A stretch of DNA of 64,000 bases from Pestalotiopsis fici W106-1 (lineage: Eukaryota; Ascomycota; Sordariomycetes; Amphisphaeriales; Sporocadaceae): NCBI RefSeq assembly GCF_000516985.1, contig NW_006917096.1:1969606-2033605 (forward strand). The letters are read 5' to 3'. Position 1 is the first letter of the stretch, and the number at the start of each line of letters is the position of its first letter. Below, one piece after another: positions 12,291 to 22,938 of this stretch. The position numbers and the translations under genes are program-made. The notes beneath the pieces are model-generated. The model made no database searches, was not told the DNA's origin, and worked only from the letters and a program-made list of their open reading frames with translations.

Positions 12291-12944
12291 ATCCCATCGT
12301 GGATGCACAAGTTCCTACATGACACTAAGTAGCGGTCGAGGTCAATCGTCCTATGGTTGGTACCTAGCTTGCCTTAGGTACATTAAAATGACCGCAGAAT
12401 GGATCTTGGCACATAACATAATTGACCCCCCCCCCCTCCGAATACACGGGGTGCAACCAAAGCACATCCACTATAGGCCACTTCCAGTTGCATCTGTCGT
12501 CTCTACTTTCCCACCCATTGCCCGAGTGCCGGCGGGCATGTTGTTTTTTCATTGGCTCCTTTCTATCCTCTATAACGGCCGCCCTGGTCGCGCCCGCATC
12601 CCGGAGGCTCAATGGCAGATGCCATGGATGTGCATCTGTCTGCGTCTCGGACGGACAGCTAGGCTGAACAACAGGCAAGCAAGCGCATGTCCGAGTTCAG
12701 ATGGGCCAGGTACATCCCTTTTCCCAACAATGTCTGAATTCCGCGCTGTGCGCCGCCTCCTCCAATGTTACCGGCCACGGAGCCGTCTCCGTACCCAATG
12801 GTATTCCGGTTTCATCTTCAGGGTCCACCAACTGTAGGCAAGTAAATGTAAATCTGGTGGAAAATGGGCCGGACGGGCCCCGGGGGACGCCAGCCAACTT
12901 AGAAGCGCTTGCATACACCCCATTCGCCGGTACCGTCTAGCAGA

Positions 12945-12990
12945 CACACACTCACACAACTCACACCTACACGCACACACACGCACACGA
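12945..12990. repeat. CA-rich microsatellite
   Basis: Imperfect CA/CACG repeats (CACACACTCACACAACTCAC followed by ACGCACACACACGC). Noncoding. Confidence 0.85.
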
Positions 12991-13787
12991 TGATCCATCT
13001 TTCTTCTTCTCGCTACTGCTCGACTTGATTCCTTCAGATTGGCCCTTTTATTTCTTTCTTGCAGCGTCGCTTGATTCCACAGCAGTAGTCGGACTCATAC
13101 CTCTCGAGAATATAAATTTCTGTTGAGCATTCCTCGATACTCCCCGTCATTGGTCAGCACCGCCAAACTTCTAGCTAGCACATGGACAAGGGGAGTGCTT
13201 GGTCAAGACAGATAATGGTCAACTGGCTACCTACCTAGTCCTCATGTATTGACTCGTGCGTCAACGTGAGGGAAGTGGTATACATAGCAGAACATTTGCT
13301 CTACGTCGTCACTGCTGTTGCAGTTGCGCCTCTTCTTGATGTCGGCCTGAACAATATCAAGGCAAAGCGCAACTTGGGAAGTTTTACGCCAGAACTGACA
13401 CTTTCCCCCACAATCGACTATGCTGTACGCAAACCCCCTCTAGGTTTCGATGTCTGCGATTCGAGATCTCGCCCAGACCGCGGAGAGGAGCTGACACAAT
13501 ACAGAAAACGCCAGCTCATGAGCCGCTCACTTCCCAATTTCATGCACACAAGCAGGTACAACTGAGAACAACTGACTGCCAGAGTCCTCGGTCTGAAATC
13601 CAAGGTAGGACCTACCGAGCTCCGGGGTCTGCCCGAAATCATAAAGTCGCTTGGGACTGAGGCCTGCTCTCAGAAGTCCTGAGCTGACTCACCCTCCAAT
13701 ACAAACCATATCGCATTCCATGCACAACTTTACTCCCCGGTGTCCGTTATAGAAACTTCTAGGTTTCTTCGGCCCGGCAAAACTCGG

Positions 13788-16379
13788 ATGTCACAACCGT
13801 TGCGACCGTTGCTTCCCGCAAGGGCTAGCAGTGGATCACATGGGACCTTCAGCACAGATTCATCAGGGAGTGGTCAACAGCGATCTTCTAAGAGAATCCC
13901 AACAAAGGCAGCATGTGAAGCGTGCCGAAAGCGCAAATCCAAGGTCCGTCGCCGAGTTTGTTTGTGAGCAAGAAAACGGGCGTATATTGACTCACTGTCG
14001 AGTAGTGCAGTGCCGAGCGACCTCGATGCAGCATCTGCGTTGAGAGAAATACTCTGTGCGAGTATAAAACATTACCTACGGAAACCCACTTGATAGCCCA
14101 GAAACGGCGGATGACCACCCTGCAGTCAAGATGCGACACATACGAAGCATTATTCCACCTACTCAAGGGCAAACAAGAGGACGAGGCCGTTGCATTGCTT
14201 GGACAGATTCGTGCCGGCACTGAAATAGAAACCATCATGACGGCTTTACAGGGCATAGGCTCCCTACCGCAACTGGCCCCACGCCCAGAGATCCGGCTCC
14301 GATACACATTCCCTTACAAAAAGGACATGCCCTTTGTTCTTCGAAATGGTTCTTGGCCAAATCCATATCTATCCTCCATCCTGTACGAGAAAACCCAGGA
14401 ATACAACCCACAAGATGAAGCTTCCGAAGAGACAGCCCTGGTGCCGCCTGGACAAACGATATACATGGTGCCCTATCATGCAGTTGAGTTACATGACGCA
14501 AGGCTTGCCTCCATTGACATTACCAAATGGACGGCCGTACCAGCCAGCAACTCTTTACTTTTGTCATTGTTTGAGATATGTAAGTGTTTGAGGCGCTTTT
14601 CCCAATCTCTCATCGTCGCGCACACACTGTTCCCATAACCTCCAGCGCAAGTCAGGCTCGAGTTTACCATTTCGTAATCGTACAAGTATACTGTGAGAGT
14701 TGGAGCTGATTCATAACTTTTGTAGATTTCATCTTCGAATACCCCTTTCACTCGGTTTTCCACAAGGACCTTTTCCTCGATGACATGTTGAGTGGAAAGC
14801 AGAGGTTTTGCAGTCCACTGCTGGTTAATGCTGTCTTGGCTGCAGCTTGGGTATGTGATCTCTGGTACTCAGTCTCAAAATAAGCAAAATCGATAACTGA
14901 CTGATTAATCGAAGCACGGCCACCAAGGATTCCAGAAACGATCAGAATACTGGCGACCTGATAACCTGGGCTATCGCTTCTTGGCAGAGGCCCGACGATT
15001 GTTGGAACGGGAACAGACGACATCAAAGATCACAACTATCCAAGCCACAAGCATCATGAACTTGACTTTGTGCACAAATGGGCTTGATGAGTTGAGTTGG
15101 TCTCTCCTGGGTAATGCCATCAACATGGCGCGACAACTCAATTTATTCACCCCGTCTCCCGAGTCGGACCCAAAATGGCAGAAAGCCGCTGCCATCACGT
15201 CCTGGAGTGTCTTCAATATGCAGGCGTATGTCTCTTGTTGCAAACCTCTCACCCCCAAACTTGAGAGCTAACGACCAGTAGTTGGCACAGCTTCCACATG
15301 TTTCGATCCCCACCCCTTCTCGAGCCCCCCTTGCACCACCTTCCCGATGCGGAACATGACCCAAGTTTCTTTGGTGAAGTGCATGTCCGATATCCTGGTG
15401 CTAAGCAAAAAGTCGACATAAACCACGGCCATGTATTCAAGGCAATGTCAGGGTTTCGTACAATCTTGAATGCTGCCTCACTGGAGGTCTCGATGAGCGA
15501 AGGTGATCGTTTGCTGCCCGTGAGACTCCTGCATTACTGGAGGAGTATCGAGGGCTGGTATTCCAGCCTTCCACAATGCCTCAAGGCTCGGAATATTGCT
15601 TTGCCAAGTCACTTGAAGCTCCAGTGAGTAAACTCGCAATATCCAATATAAGCGTCTATTAAGGTATACACACACACAATTTGTTGCCTTTTGGATACCT
15701 TATTAAATCGCTAGTACGCAGCTGACGCAGCGACAGTATGCATATGCATGTGCTCTTGATACGGCTTTTCGAGCCATTTGAACACGTCTCTCAGATATTT
15801 GCCATTGAGGAATTGCCGCGTCCCGGAAATATCGTAATACAGTCCAAAATGGCACTGGAGACACTGGTTCGTCTACACTATTCGCGTCATGGTTTTGAGG
15901 CATACGATCCGGCAATGCCCTATTTTGTCTCTCTATTGGCTTGGAATTCGCTCCGAGACTATAAGCAGATGATATTGGCACAAAACACTTCGCACGTGGA
16001 CGCGGCACTTTCAACCATTATGCTCTGTGCAAAACTTTTATGGGAGCAAGGTGCTAACCACTTCCTCTCCGAGGTTGTCTTCTTCTTTTTCAGGAGCTCC
16101 TTGCCAAGCCTACACGAGGTGCGTCTGTTGCGTGAGGTGGTTGATGTCATTGATGAAGAGACGGGGCCCCGATTGGCGCTGATGGTGCAAGAGGTCCGCT
16201 CGCAATGGCCCGTTGGTATCTTTAGTACTGCCAACATGAGCGCCGACGCTGCGAGACTGAGCCACTTTATTGATTGGTGCGAGCGGACTGTGGATAGCCA
16301 GGCGCAGCAACGCCTATCTACCTCCCAGAGTCCTGACCCATTTGGAAGTCCTGATGCTGCATGGATTCAGTACCCTTGA
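13788..16379 (+). CDS. Zn2Cys6 (fungal binuclear cluster) transcription factor with fungal_trans domain
   Basis: Six exons: 13788-13943, 14006-14579, 14726-14850, 14915-15225, 15282-15623, 15737-16379. All junctions keep phase; 716 residues. The DNA-binding cluster has cysteines at 43, 46, 53, 60, 63 and 70 (CEACRKRKSK, then CSAERPRCSICVERNTLC). The first intron falls between the second and third cysteine, so no single genomic frame shows the motif. A short dimerisation-like helix follows. The middle-homology domain spans about 230-450: FHSVFHKDLF, WRPDNLGYRFLAEARRLL, SIMNLTLCTNG and GNAINMARQLNLF. It should be a nuclear regulator; the target is unknown. The ATG at 13788 is the only one giving the cluster near the N terminus. 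An 11-bp minisatellite follows the stop. Confidence 0.88.
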
Positions 16380-16426
16380 TGTAGTACTACCAGCTCATGA
16401 CCGGTTTCCAGTACCCAGAGGTGAAA

Positions 16427-16469
16427 GACGAGATTCAGACGAGATTCAGACGAGATTCAGACGAGATTA
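16427..16469. repeat. 11-bp minisatellite in the 3' flank of the Zn2Cys6 gene
   Basis: Nearly four head-to-tail copies of GACGAGATTCA starting about 48 bases after the stop codon at 16379. The last copy ends GATTAAG. Confidence 0.9.
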
Positions 16470-16867
16470 AGCAGAAAGGATGAACACTTTTCTTTATTTG
16501 AGAAGAGGGAGGAAAAAAAGTTGCTTGGTTGCGTACTGGTCATGGCTAGTAGACTAAGACATACAAAGTTAATGATCTCGGAGTTTTAGAAGCGAGTAAA
16601 TCATGATTGCATTACTATTTACGAAGCTGACAAGCTTGACTCCTTCCCAACGTCGCTTTTGACTTTCATTGTCTCTTTTTTCTTTTTTCCTTTTCCAAAT
16701 GCAAAAATTAACAGATAGACTGGTTACTTTTTGCCTGGAACCCTCATGCCATGACCCAATAATCCCGCCTCAACATGATCTCATCTCATTATCAGGGGGT
16801 TTGCCTCAATCAAAACGACCATCTCTACACCTACTCATCCCTCTCCTCCTCCTCCTCCTCCTCCTCC
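16470..16867. other. Intergenic region with CTC repeat
   Basis: Convergent 3' flank between the regulator and the secreted-protein gene. A run of about nine CTC units lies at 16842-16869 next to the stop of the minus-strand gene. Nothing else is seen. Confidence 0.5.
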
Positions 16868-17308
16868 TCAAGGTAGGCTCTGAACCGGGTAGCTTCTATC
16901 CGGGGAAACAGTCGCGCCGTCGGCGAGTTCCGTGTCCTTGTAGGCCGGATAGGCAATGAGCTTATTGGGATAATCCACAATGCTCAGCGTGGTGAAGCCC
17001 TCGCCCTCGCCAAACTGGCCGCTCCAGCCGCTGAGCACGGTGAAGGCGCCACAGGCCGTGGGGCCGCCGTTGGCCTGCGAGGCGGGCGCCGAGGCCGTCG
17101 CGTTGACCACGTACGGGCACGGCACCGCCGTGGTGTTGGCCGCGCCCGTCGAGATGCTAAAGGACCACGCGCACGTCGTGTCGGCGGCGTCGCAGGTTCG
17201 CGTCACGCCCTGGAGCGTCCATTCCTCGGCGGCGGCGACCGAGACGGGCGCGGCCAGGGCCGTCGAGGCGGAGAGGGCGGTGAAGAGTGCGGCGACTTTG
17301 AATTGCAT
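16868..17308 (-). CDS. Small secreted protein, hypersensitive-response-inducing (elicitor) family
   Basis: Single exon, 146 residues from ATG 17308; the frame runs upstream to 17341, but the start with MQFKVAALFTALSASTALA gives a clear signal peptide cleaved near residue 19. The mature part has four cysteines in a pattern seen in a family of small fungal secreted proteins annotated as hypersensitive response-inducing: WTLQGVTRTCDAADTTCAWS, then VPCPYVV, GGPTACGAF, GWSGQFGEGEGFTTL and SPDRSYPVQSLP at the C terminus. Tyr, Gly and Thr are abundant and there is no transmembrane segment, so it should be extracellular or wall-bound. The biochemical role of the family is not established. GC-rich codon use fits high expression. 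Confidence 0.8.
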   Translation of the reverse strand: MQFKVAALFTALSASTALAAPVSVAAAEEWTLQGVTRTCDAADTTCAWSFSISTGAANTTAVPCPYVVNATASAPASQANGGPTACGAFTVLSGWSGQFGEGEGFTTLSIVDYPNKLIAYPAYKDTELADGATVSPDRSYPVQSLP

Positions 17309-18815
17309 GGTTGCGGAGTGATTTATTTTCAAAGTGGGCAAGATTGCATAAATGTCAGTAGCGAATGTACTGTGTATGTGTGTATAGTGGTGTAGTATTC
17401 CTGTCTGAGGAAGAGAGGACGACTTGATTGGGATCTTTTATAGAAAGAGTGGTTGCTGTCTGATGGTCTCTTGAGATACTCCGTCTCCCTTCACTCCATT
17501 TTGAACGCGGATCTTCATGTCGTTTATATAGAAAGGAACCTCCAATATCCCTTTCTTTGTCGATCTGGTCTCTGCAAGAAACCAGCACTGCAACACTGCG
17601 ACAAGCAAAAGTTCCGAAAAGCAAACAAGGAGCGATGCAAAAATCGACCAAATCGATCCAAATGATTCGAACCTTAAGCGATCTCTGCGAGCTTCCCTGC
17701 CAAAAGAATTCCTTTACCCCCCATACCTCCCTCGTATTGATACTGGTCATTGCAACGCTGCGTGCTCCCGAGACCCTTTTCGGCGCGCCTGCGCTACTGG
17801 TCATGATGTCGATACCTTCCTAGACGAATGCCGGCCGAATATATCCAGGGTATCATCACAGCGGACAAAGCTGCCCGCGGTTTGTGGTTGTTGGGCTTTT
17901 CCCTCTCGAATTGGGGTTTTGGAGGCAAGCGTGTCCATATGACTTTGGCTCGCTCAACTATAGGCTCGGCTAGTCAACACAGATCGACAATTTGCCAAGC
18001 TTCGTATTCACATATGCACCTGCAGCTTCCCATCCCCCACCTCCCGTGGCAGTTGTGCATTAGTAGCTCACTGGGAATCACAAACACTCGAGGTTCTGGC
18101 AATGGTCGGGATTTTTTTTTTAAGTTGTATAGCGCATCTTGTCTAGATTGAAAACGACCGGTAGGATTCGGTAATGGAACGGTTGGCTGCATAGTGGCTT
18201 TGAATGACAGGTACGATTTTGGAAATGTTCAAGTTTCACCAACGCGCGCGCGGCCTAAAGAGCGCGGGAATATTGTCAACCACGTTGTGGTGAGCGGTGA
18301 AGACGCTTACACGGCACAAAGACACCTTGGACAGGGCGGCTGGTCTCACCACTGTTTATGTGCAATTATAACGTGCATCTGTACTGAGACGAAAGGAATC
18401 TTGGTTGTCCATTCAGATGAAGCAAGCTTGTATCATCGAAAGTAAGACATCGGTGCAGATTTGGCCATGTCGCCCCTTGGAGGTGTTCTTCATCGACAAA
18501 GAAGTTTTTTCCCCCTGGGGCTTGTCTCTCAGTCATGATACGAGGTTCGCCAACGGTTGTTTCGGGATCTTCATGTCTTTCTAGTCGAAGCTTATTGGAA
18601 TCTGATGAGTTGTGCGCCTTGGAGGAATGAAGGCTTACAAGGCTCAATGGCATATATGACGTCCGTGTCTGAGGTAACTAAGACCCATAAGGTACCAAAA
18701 TTTGACAGCCCTGTAGCAACCTGACAAGGTAATGGGTTCTCCAGATGTTCATTCGCAGGCTGAATCTAGAGTGAGGCATGGCTGCGCTGAACGACCGATA
18801 GAGAAGCCCGTGGGC
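17309..18815. other. Intergenic region upstream of the secreted-protein gene
   Basis: 1.5 kb of promoter and flank. Short frames such as 17355-17804 (minus) lack domains. No RNA gene is recognised. Confidence 0.5.
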
Positions 18816-20138
18816 TCACCATACCCAATACTTCTTTTCGCTCAGCTCAACGGCAAAGTTGTCGTCGAAATTGAACATGAATGTTTCGTTGTGGCGGCGT
18901 CCGTTGTGCGGAATCTCCCGAACCAGGAAAGATTCATGAAACATGTCGAATTCGTGTAGATACCGACCTTCGTGGTAATGGTTCTGCTCAGAAAGTGGTA
19001 TCACTCCCTCATAGGAGCTGGCTATCCGCTCATTAGTCAACCAGCCTATATCCACGTCATAATTGAGGGTTTTGACGTGTTGGCGTTGGACAAACTTGTC
19101 TATCACGAAACGTAGAGTGCTCGATGTATGCCTATACACCCGGCGCACGTAGACGACATTATCAAGCCGCGGATGTACAAATGCCTTGCAAAACTGTTTG
19201 ACGGCCAAGAATTCAATCTCATACACCGGCAGATCAACTTCGATCAAGGAGCCGCCTATAGTCCACACATACAAGCCCTTTTCGGTGACGATGACAACCT
19301 GAGTTCTGCATGTGGTACACTGCGCTGGTAGGCTTGGTAATGTCTTCCGTTCACAGACGTTTGTATGAATGTTCCAAGCAAAGACATGTCGATCCATGGT
19401 CGCAACGACAAGTTGATTCCCGAGAGCTGCAAGCTTCAACTCTGGGCCCAAGAGTCTGGCGCCAGGAAATGCAAGTATTTTCCTTGACTTGTCCTGCAGA
19501 TTGTCAAGCACAAGGGTATGAGTTTCCTGCTGCCATGCGATATGGCCATTGGCATATACCGCCCTCTCATTGGAAGGGAGGTTGGGAGGTGGAAATCGGG
19601 TGTAATCCTGTCCAGCTAGCTTGAACTCGGTCTCAGTGTCCCAGAGATAGGTCCTCTCATATCCGCGATAGGTGTCCCACCTGGCTACACGATCATGTAG
19701 CAATAGCCTTTTCTGCAGGTGATTTACGAATTGGAGCCGCAAGGCCTTCTGAGAATCCCGGCTCGAAGAGCTGTGATGAAGAGATTCCCAAGTCAGCGGT
19801 GGGAATAGCCGGTCAGCCATGCTGAAAACTACCTTGTCACTCATGAGAGTTGCATTCCATGCATGGGAAACCATCAAACAAGCCATGATGTCTTGAGCAT
19901 TGAGCTTATCGATGACCAATATGACGAGTTCGATTGGGAGGTTCGTGATGATATCTCTTTGGAGGGTAACTGTGGACAAGAGTTCCTTGAGCAGCCGAAA
20001 CTCATTCACATTGAGATAGTTACCTCGTACGAGGCGGACCAAGCTCTGCTTTCGAGCTTGAGGATCTGCATCTGCGTCTCCATCTGGTGACCAGAGGCTA
20101 GCGATGGACCTGGACTGACCGACGATGTCATCTCCCAT
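18816..20138 (-). CDS. F-box protein
   Basis: Single exon, 440 residues, ATG at 20138. After a low-complexity acidic N terminus, an F-box lies at about 62-105: DIITNLPIELVILVIDKLN followed by QDIMACLMVSHAWNATL, with the Leu-Pro and Cys/Val-Trp positions of the family. The rest (about 150-435) contains repeated strand-like segments (YANGHIAWQQETHTLVLDN, LGNQLVVATMDRHVFAWNIH, TEKGLYVWTIGGSLIEVDL). This is probably a WD/beta-propeller-like substrate-binding region with poorly conserved repeats. F-box proteins join Skp1-Cullin ubiquitin ligases; the substrate is unknown. Confidence 0.85.
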   Translation of the reverse strand: MGDDIVGQSRSIASLWSPDGDADADPQARKQSLVRLVRGNYLNVNEFRLLKELLSTVTLQRDIITNLPIELVILVIDKLNAQDIMACLMVSHAWNATLMSDKVVFSMADRLFPPLTWESLHHSSSSRDSQKALRLQFVNHLQKRLLLHDRVARWDTYRGYERTYLWDTETEFKLAGQDYTRFPPPNLPSNERAVYANGHIAWQQETHTLVLDNLQDKSRKILAFPGARLLGPELKLAALGNQLVVATMDRHVFAWNIHTNVCERKTLPSLPAQCTTCRTQVVIVTEKGLYVWTIGGSLIEVDLPVYEIEFLAVKQFCKAFVHPRLDNVVYVRRVYRHTSSTLRFVIDKFVQRQHVKTLNYDVDIGWLTNERIASSYEGVIPLSEQNHYHEGRYLHEFDMFHESFLVREIPHNGRRHNETFMFNFDDNFAVELSEKKYWVW

Positions 20139-21135
20139 GGCGACGAAGAATAGCGTTGATTCTTGTTATGGCGCACCAACCGCCAACAAATCTGGATATC
20201 GTACGAGATGGGTTTAGACGGAGGCCGCAGTGTTCGGTAGATATCTTTCAGGGTGCATCTCACCGCTGCTTCCTCCTCGGCCTGGGCATCGATGTAAGCT
20301 GATTGCCTCTATACCGAGTTTCCTTCTTAGTCGTAGGAAGTCAACCACCAAAGCGGAACACGGATGATCTCTCAAGTTTGGTGCTATTGACTGCTAGGTT
20401 GTTGTGGTCCAGACACGTCCAACGTCTCCGAGACTGGAGGCCACCAGCTGCGCTTGCGGCTTCTTCCCCACAAATCGATCGGTTGGAACTTTAGGCGGCG
20501 TGCGGGTGCTATCGAAGCCAAATAAGCACTGGCCTGGCAGGTACTCCGTGGGGTACGAAGCACTCAGGGCACAACTGGCGCCTGCATGTACTCTGCACTG
20601 AATTTGCACAGGTGGCGCCGACTCGACTCATTAGCGGACCTAAAGGGTCCTTTAGCGGATGGCGATTTGGGGTCTAGCGAGTGTTTCTGGTGCGTTGGAG
20701 CAAATTCCCGAGGGCCCTTTAGGGGACTCTAAGCCTCTGCTAGAAATCCTTGAACTGGACGACTCAGACTGAGTGTACCTATCCATCTTGCGGTTTCGTA
20801 AGGTGAAGCGACATCACCAGGCCCAAAATTAAATGCGCCCATAGACCAGTGACGGGTCAGCACGTCACCGGGTCATCTGAGCGCTCAGCCCTCCGTGATC
20901 CCCGTCATCTGCAAATATGGCTTTCTAATCATCGCTAATTACATTACTAGTAAACCATCATAATCAGTCTTTCTACTCTCATTTCATCTGTTGTTCTTTC
21001 GTCCTCATTCCTTTGCATCAAATGTGGTAGGACAAGCTGTGCCTCTGACGACACAAAACCTACCTAACCTTCTAGGTACCTCGGCCCTGCTGGCAGCAAG
21101 CAGCACCCTTATCAGCTCGCCGTCCAGCTCGGGAC
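20139..21135. promoter_or_regulatory. Divergent promoter region of the F-box gene and mch1
   Basis: 1 kb between two divergently transcribed starts. It contains a palindromic CTAAAGG-GT-CCTTTAG at about 20640-20656 and another CCCTTTAGGGG at about 20715-20725, which includes an AGGGG stress-type element. Whether these are protein sites is unknown. Short frames here are not coding. Confidence 0.4.
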
Positions 21136-22938
21136 ATGATGGCTTCGCAATCCGAACCGGACCAACCAGCGACGGCGCCGTTGTTGCGATCGCCCTCGAC
21201 ATCGACTCTGGGCCCTCTCAGCGACACGAGTTCTATTCGAGATGCCTCATCCGACCGAAAGCGCCGGCGCAACGCTCGCGTGTTGCGAGTCTTGTCGTTT
21301 GCATCCGCTGTCTTTTCGGCCTTTTGCGTCGGCACCATCAGCGTCTTCTCCCTGTACGCGCCCAGATTCCAGCAGGCACTACGCTTTACGCAATTTGAGA
21401 TCAACGGTATAGCGAGCGCAATGAGTATCTCGCTGTATATCCTCGTGCCGCTGGTCGGTTACCTTTGCGACCGCGTGGGGCCTGGCCCGCTGTCACTCGT
21501 TGCAGCCGCATTGCTTGCAGGCGGTTATGGTTTAGCTGCGTCATTGTATCACAAGGGAGAAACTTCACTGCGGACCATCGAAGCATATGATAGCCACACC
21601 CTCGTACCTTACATGGTTCTGGCCTTTGTCTTCATCGGCGCCGGCACGTCGTTCCTCTACCTGAGCGCTGTCTCAACTTGCGCCAAAAACTTTGGCAAGG
21701 GCAAGTATCGTGGTTTGATGCTTGCGGCGCCCTTGACATCGATTGGTCTCGGTGGAATCCTTGTGAGCCAATTCGGCAGCCATTTCTTGTGCGAGAGAAA
21801 CCCCGATGGGTCCAGGGGCGAGGTCAACGTCTTCCACTTCTTCATTTTCTTGGCTGTACTTCTCTCTGTTGCCGGCGTCTTTGGCGGGTTCTTCCTCCGC
21901 GTCATTGACGAGGACGAGCTCATCGATGATGCCGTGGATGAACTTGAAAGAAGTGGATTTCTCGACGATACAGACATCTACCGACGACCAAGCCGAGCGG
22001 GAAGTGAGGTCTTCCGGCGACCAAGCCGAACTGGAAGCGACGTTTTCCGACGATCTGGCAGAGGTTATGGCACTGTTGGTGGCTCGGTTGAGGATATGGA
22101 GAATGCAGGCATTCTTGATCCCTATGTGCAGGACGAGGATGAAGAGGATCCACTCCTCAAGAAGCAGTGGCTACTCAATGCTGAAACTCGAAAATTCCTC
22201 ACGGATCCAACAATGTGGTTGCTTGCGGTTGGTTTCTGGTTAATCATTGGCCCTGGGGAATCATTCCTGAACAATCTCGGGACCGTTATTGGCACGTTGT
22301 ACTCGCCGGGACTGCCTGGTACTGAGACTTCGGCGGCAACACACGTCTCGATCCTTGCGGCAACGAGTACTGCTGCACGATTGCTTACAGGATCACTCAG
22401 CGATCTAATCTCCCCGAGTCCACATACACAACATCCCCAGACTGGCTTGGAGTCCTCGGGCACGTTGCCGCAGCGCCGGTTTTTAATCTCGCGCATTGTT
22501 CTACTCAGTGCCTCGGGTTTTCTCATGTCACTAGGAACTCTTGTACTCGCCTCTGGGTATGTCCAGGGCCACGGTGAAAGGTTCTGGATTGTATCTGGTC
22601 TCGTCGGGTTTGGATATGGTGCTCTTTTCAGCCTGACGCCGATCATTGTTACTATCATATGGGGCGTCGAGAACTTTGGTACGAACTTTGGAATCATCGC
22701 CGTGTCTCCGGCAGTTGGAGCTACCATGTGGGGATTGATCTATGCTTCCGAGTATCAGCATGGTGCAAAGAACTCGCCTCTACTGGCAGACGGCACGGAA
22801 GACGTTTTCTGTCATGGCAGGCATTGTTATACGGCAACATTTTGGGCGATGACAATCAGCATTTGGATAGGATGCGCTTTGTTTATACTGGCATGGAAAG
22901 GCAAGAACGGGTGGTCGAGACGGGGTATTGTCATCTAA
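21136..22938 (+). CDS. mch1: MFS transporter, Mch1 family
   Basis: Single exon, 600 residues, ATG ATG at 21136. It is a member of the major facilitator superfamily, monocarboxylate-transporter-homologue (Mch1) branch, predicted to lie in the vacuolar membrane. Yeast Mch1 does not transport classical monocarboxylates, so the substrate is open. Visible features are a long Ser-rich N-terminal tail ending in RKRRRNARVLR, about 12 membrane segments, the loop YLCDRVGPGP after helix 2, and a large central cytosolic loop at about 255-350. That loop has three near repeats of FRRPSRTGSDV. The C-terminal half begins FLTDPTMWLLAVGFWLIIGPG. Codon use is uniform and no intron is needed. Confidence 0.9.
   Translation: MMASQSEPDQPATAPLLRSPSTSTLGPLSDTSSIRDASSDRKRRRNARVLRVLSFASAVFSAFCVGTISVFSLYAPRFQQALRFTQFEINGIASAMSISLYILVPLVGYLCDRVGPGPLSLVAAALLAGGYGLAASLYHKGETSLRTIEAYDSHTLVPYMVLAFVFIGAGTSFLYLSAVSTCAKNFGKGKYRGLMLAAPLTSIGLGGILVSQFGSHFLCERNPDGSRGEVNVFHFFIFLAVLLSVAGVFGGFFLRVIDEDELIDDAVDELERSGFLDDTDIYRRPSRAGSEVFRRPSRTGSDVFRRSGRGYGTVGGSVEDMENAGILDPYVQDEDEEDPLLKKQWLLNAETRKFLTDPTMWLLAVGFWLIIGPGESFLNNLGTVIGTLYSPGLPGTETSAATHVSILAATSTAARLLTGSLSDLISPSPHTQHPQTGLESSGTLPQRRFLISRIVLLSASGFLMSLGTLVLASGYVQGHGERFWIVSGLVGFGYGALFSLTPIIVTIIWGVENFGTNFGIIAVSPAVGATMWGLIYASEYQHGAKNSPLLADGTEDVFCHGRHCYTATFWAMTISIWIGCALFILAWKGKNGWSRRGIVI

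Larger units (their letters stand above)
7750..13787. other. Six-kilobase gene desert upstream of a Zn2Cys6 regulator gene
   Basis: I find no gene I can support in this stretch. Frames such as 8063-8503 (minus), 11515-11922 (minus) and 12319-12837 (plus) have no recognisable domain and no codon pattern. Visible simple sequence includes a T run at about 8701-8722, purine-rich repeats at 10850-10880 and 12256-12290, and CA/AC-rich DNA at 12945-12990. The right end should contain the promoter of the Zn2Cys6 gene. A long regulatory region or noncoding transcript is possible but not shown. Confidence 0.45.

Noticed and set aside
17660..17690. GGTTCGAATC on the minus strand, resembling a tRNA B box
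   Set aside because: No A box or acceptor pairing at the right distance.
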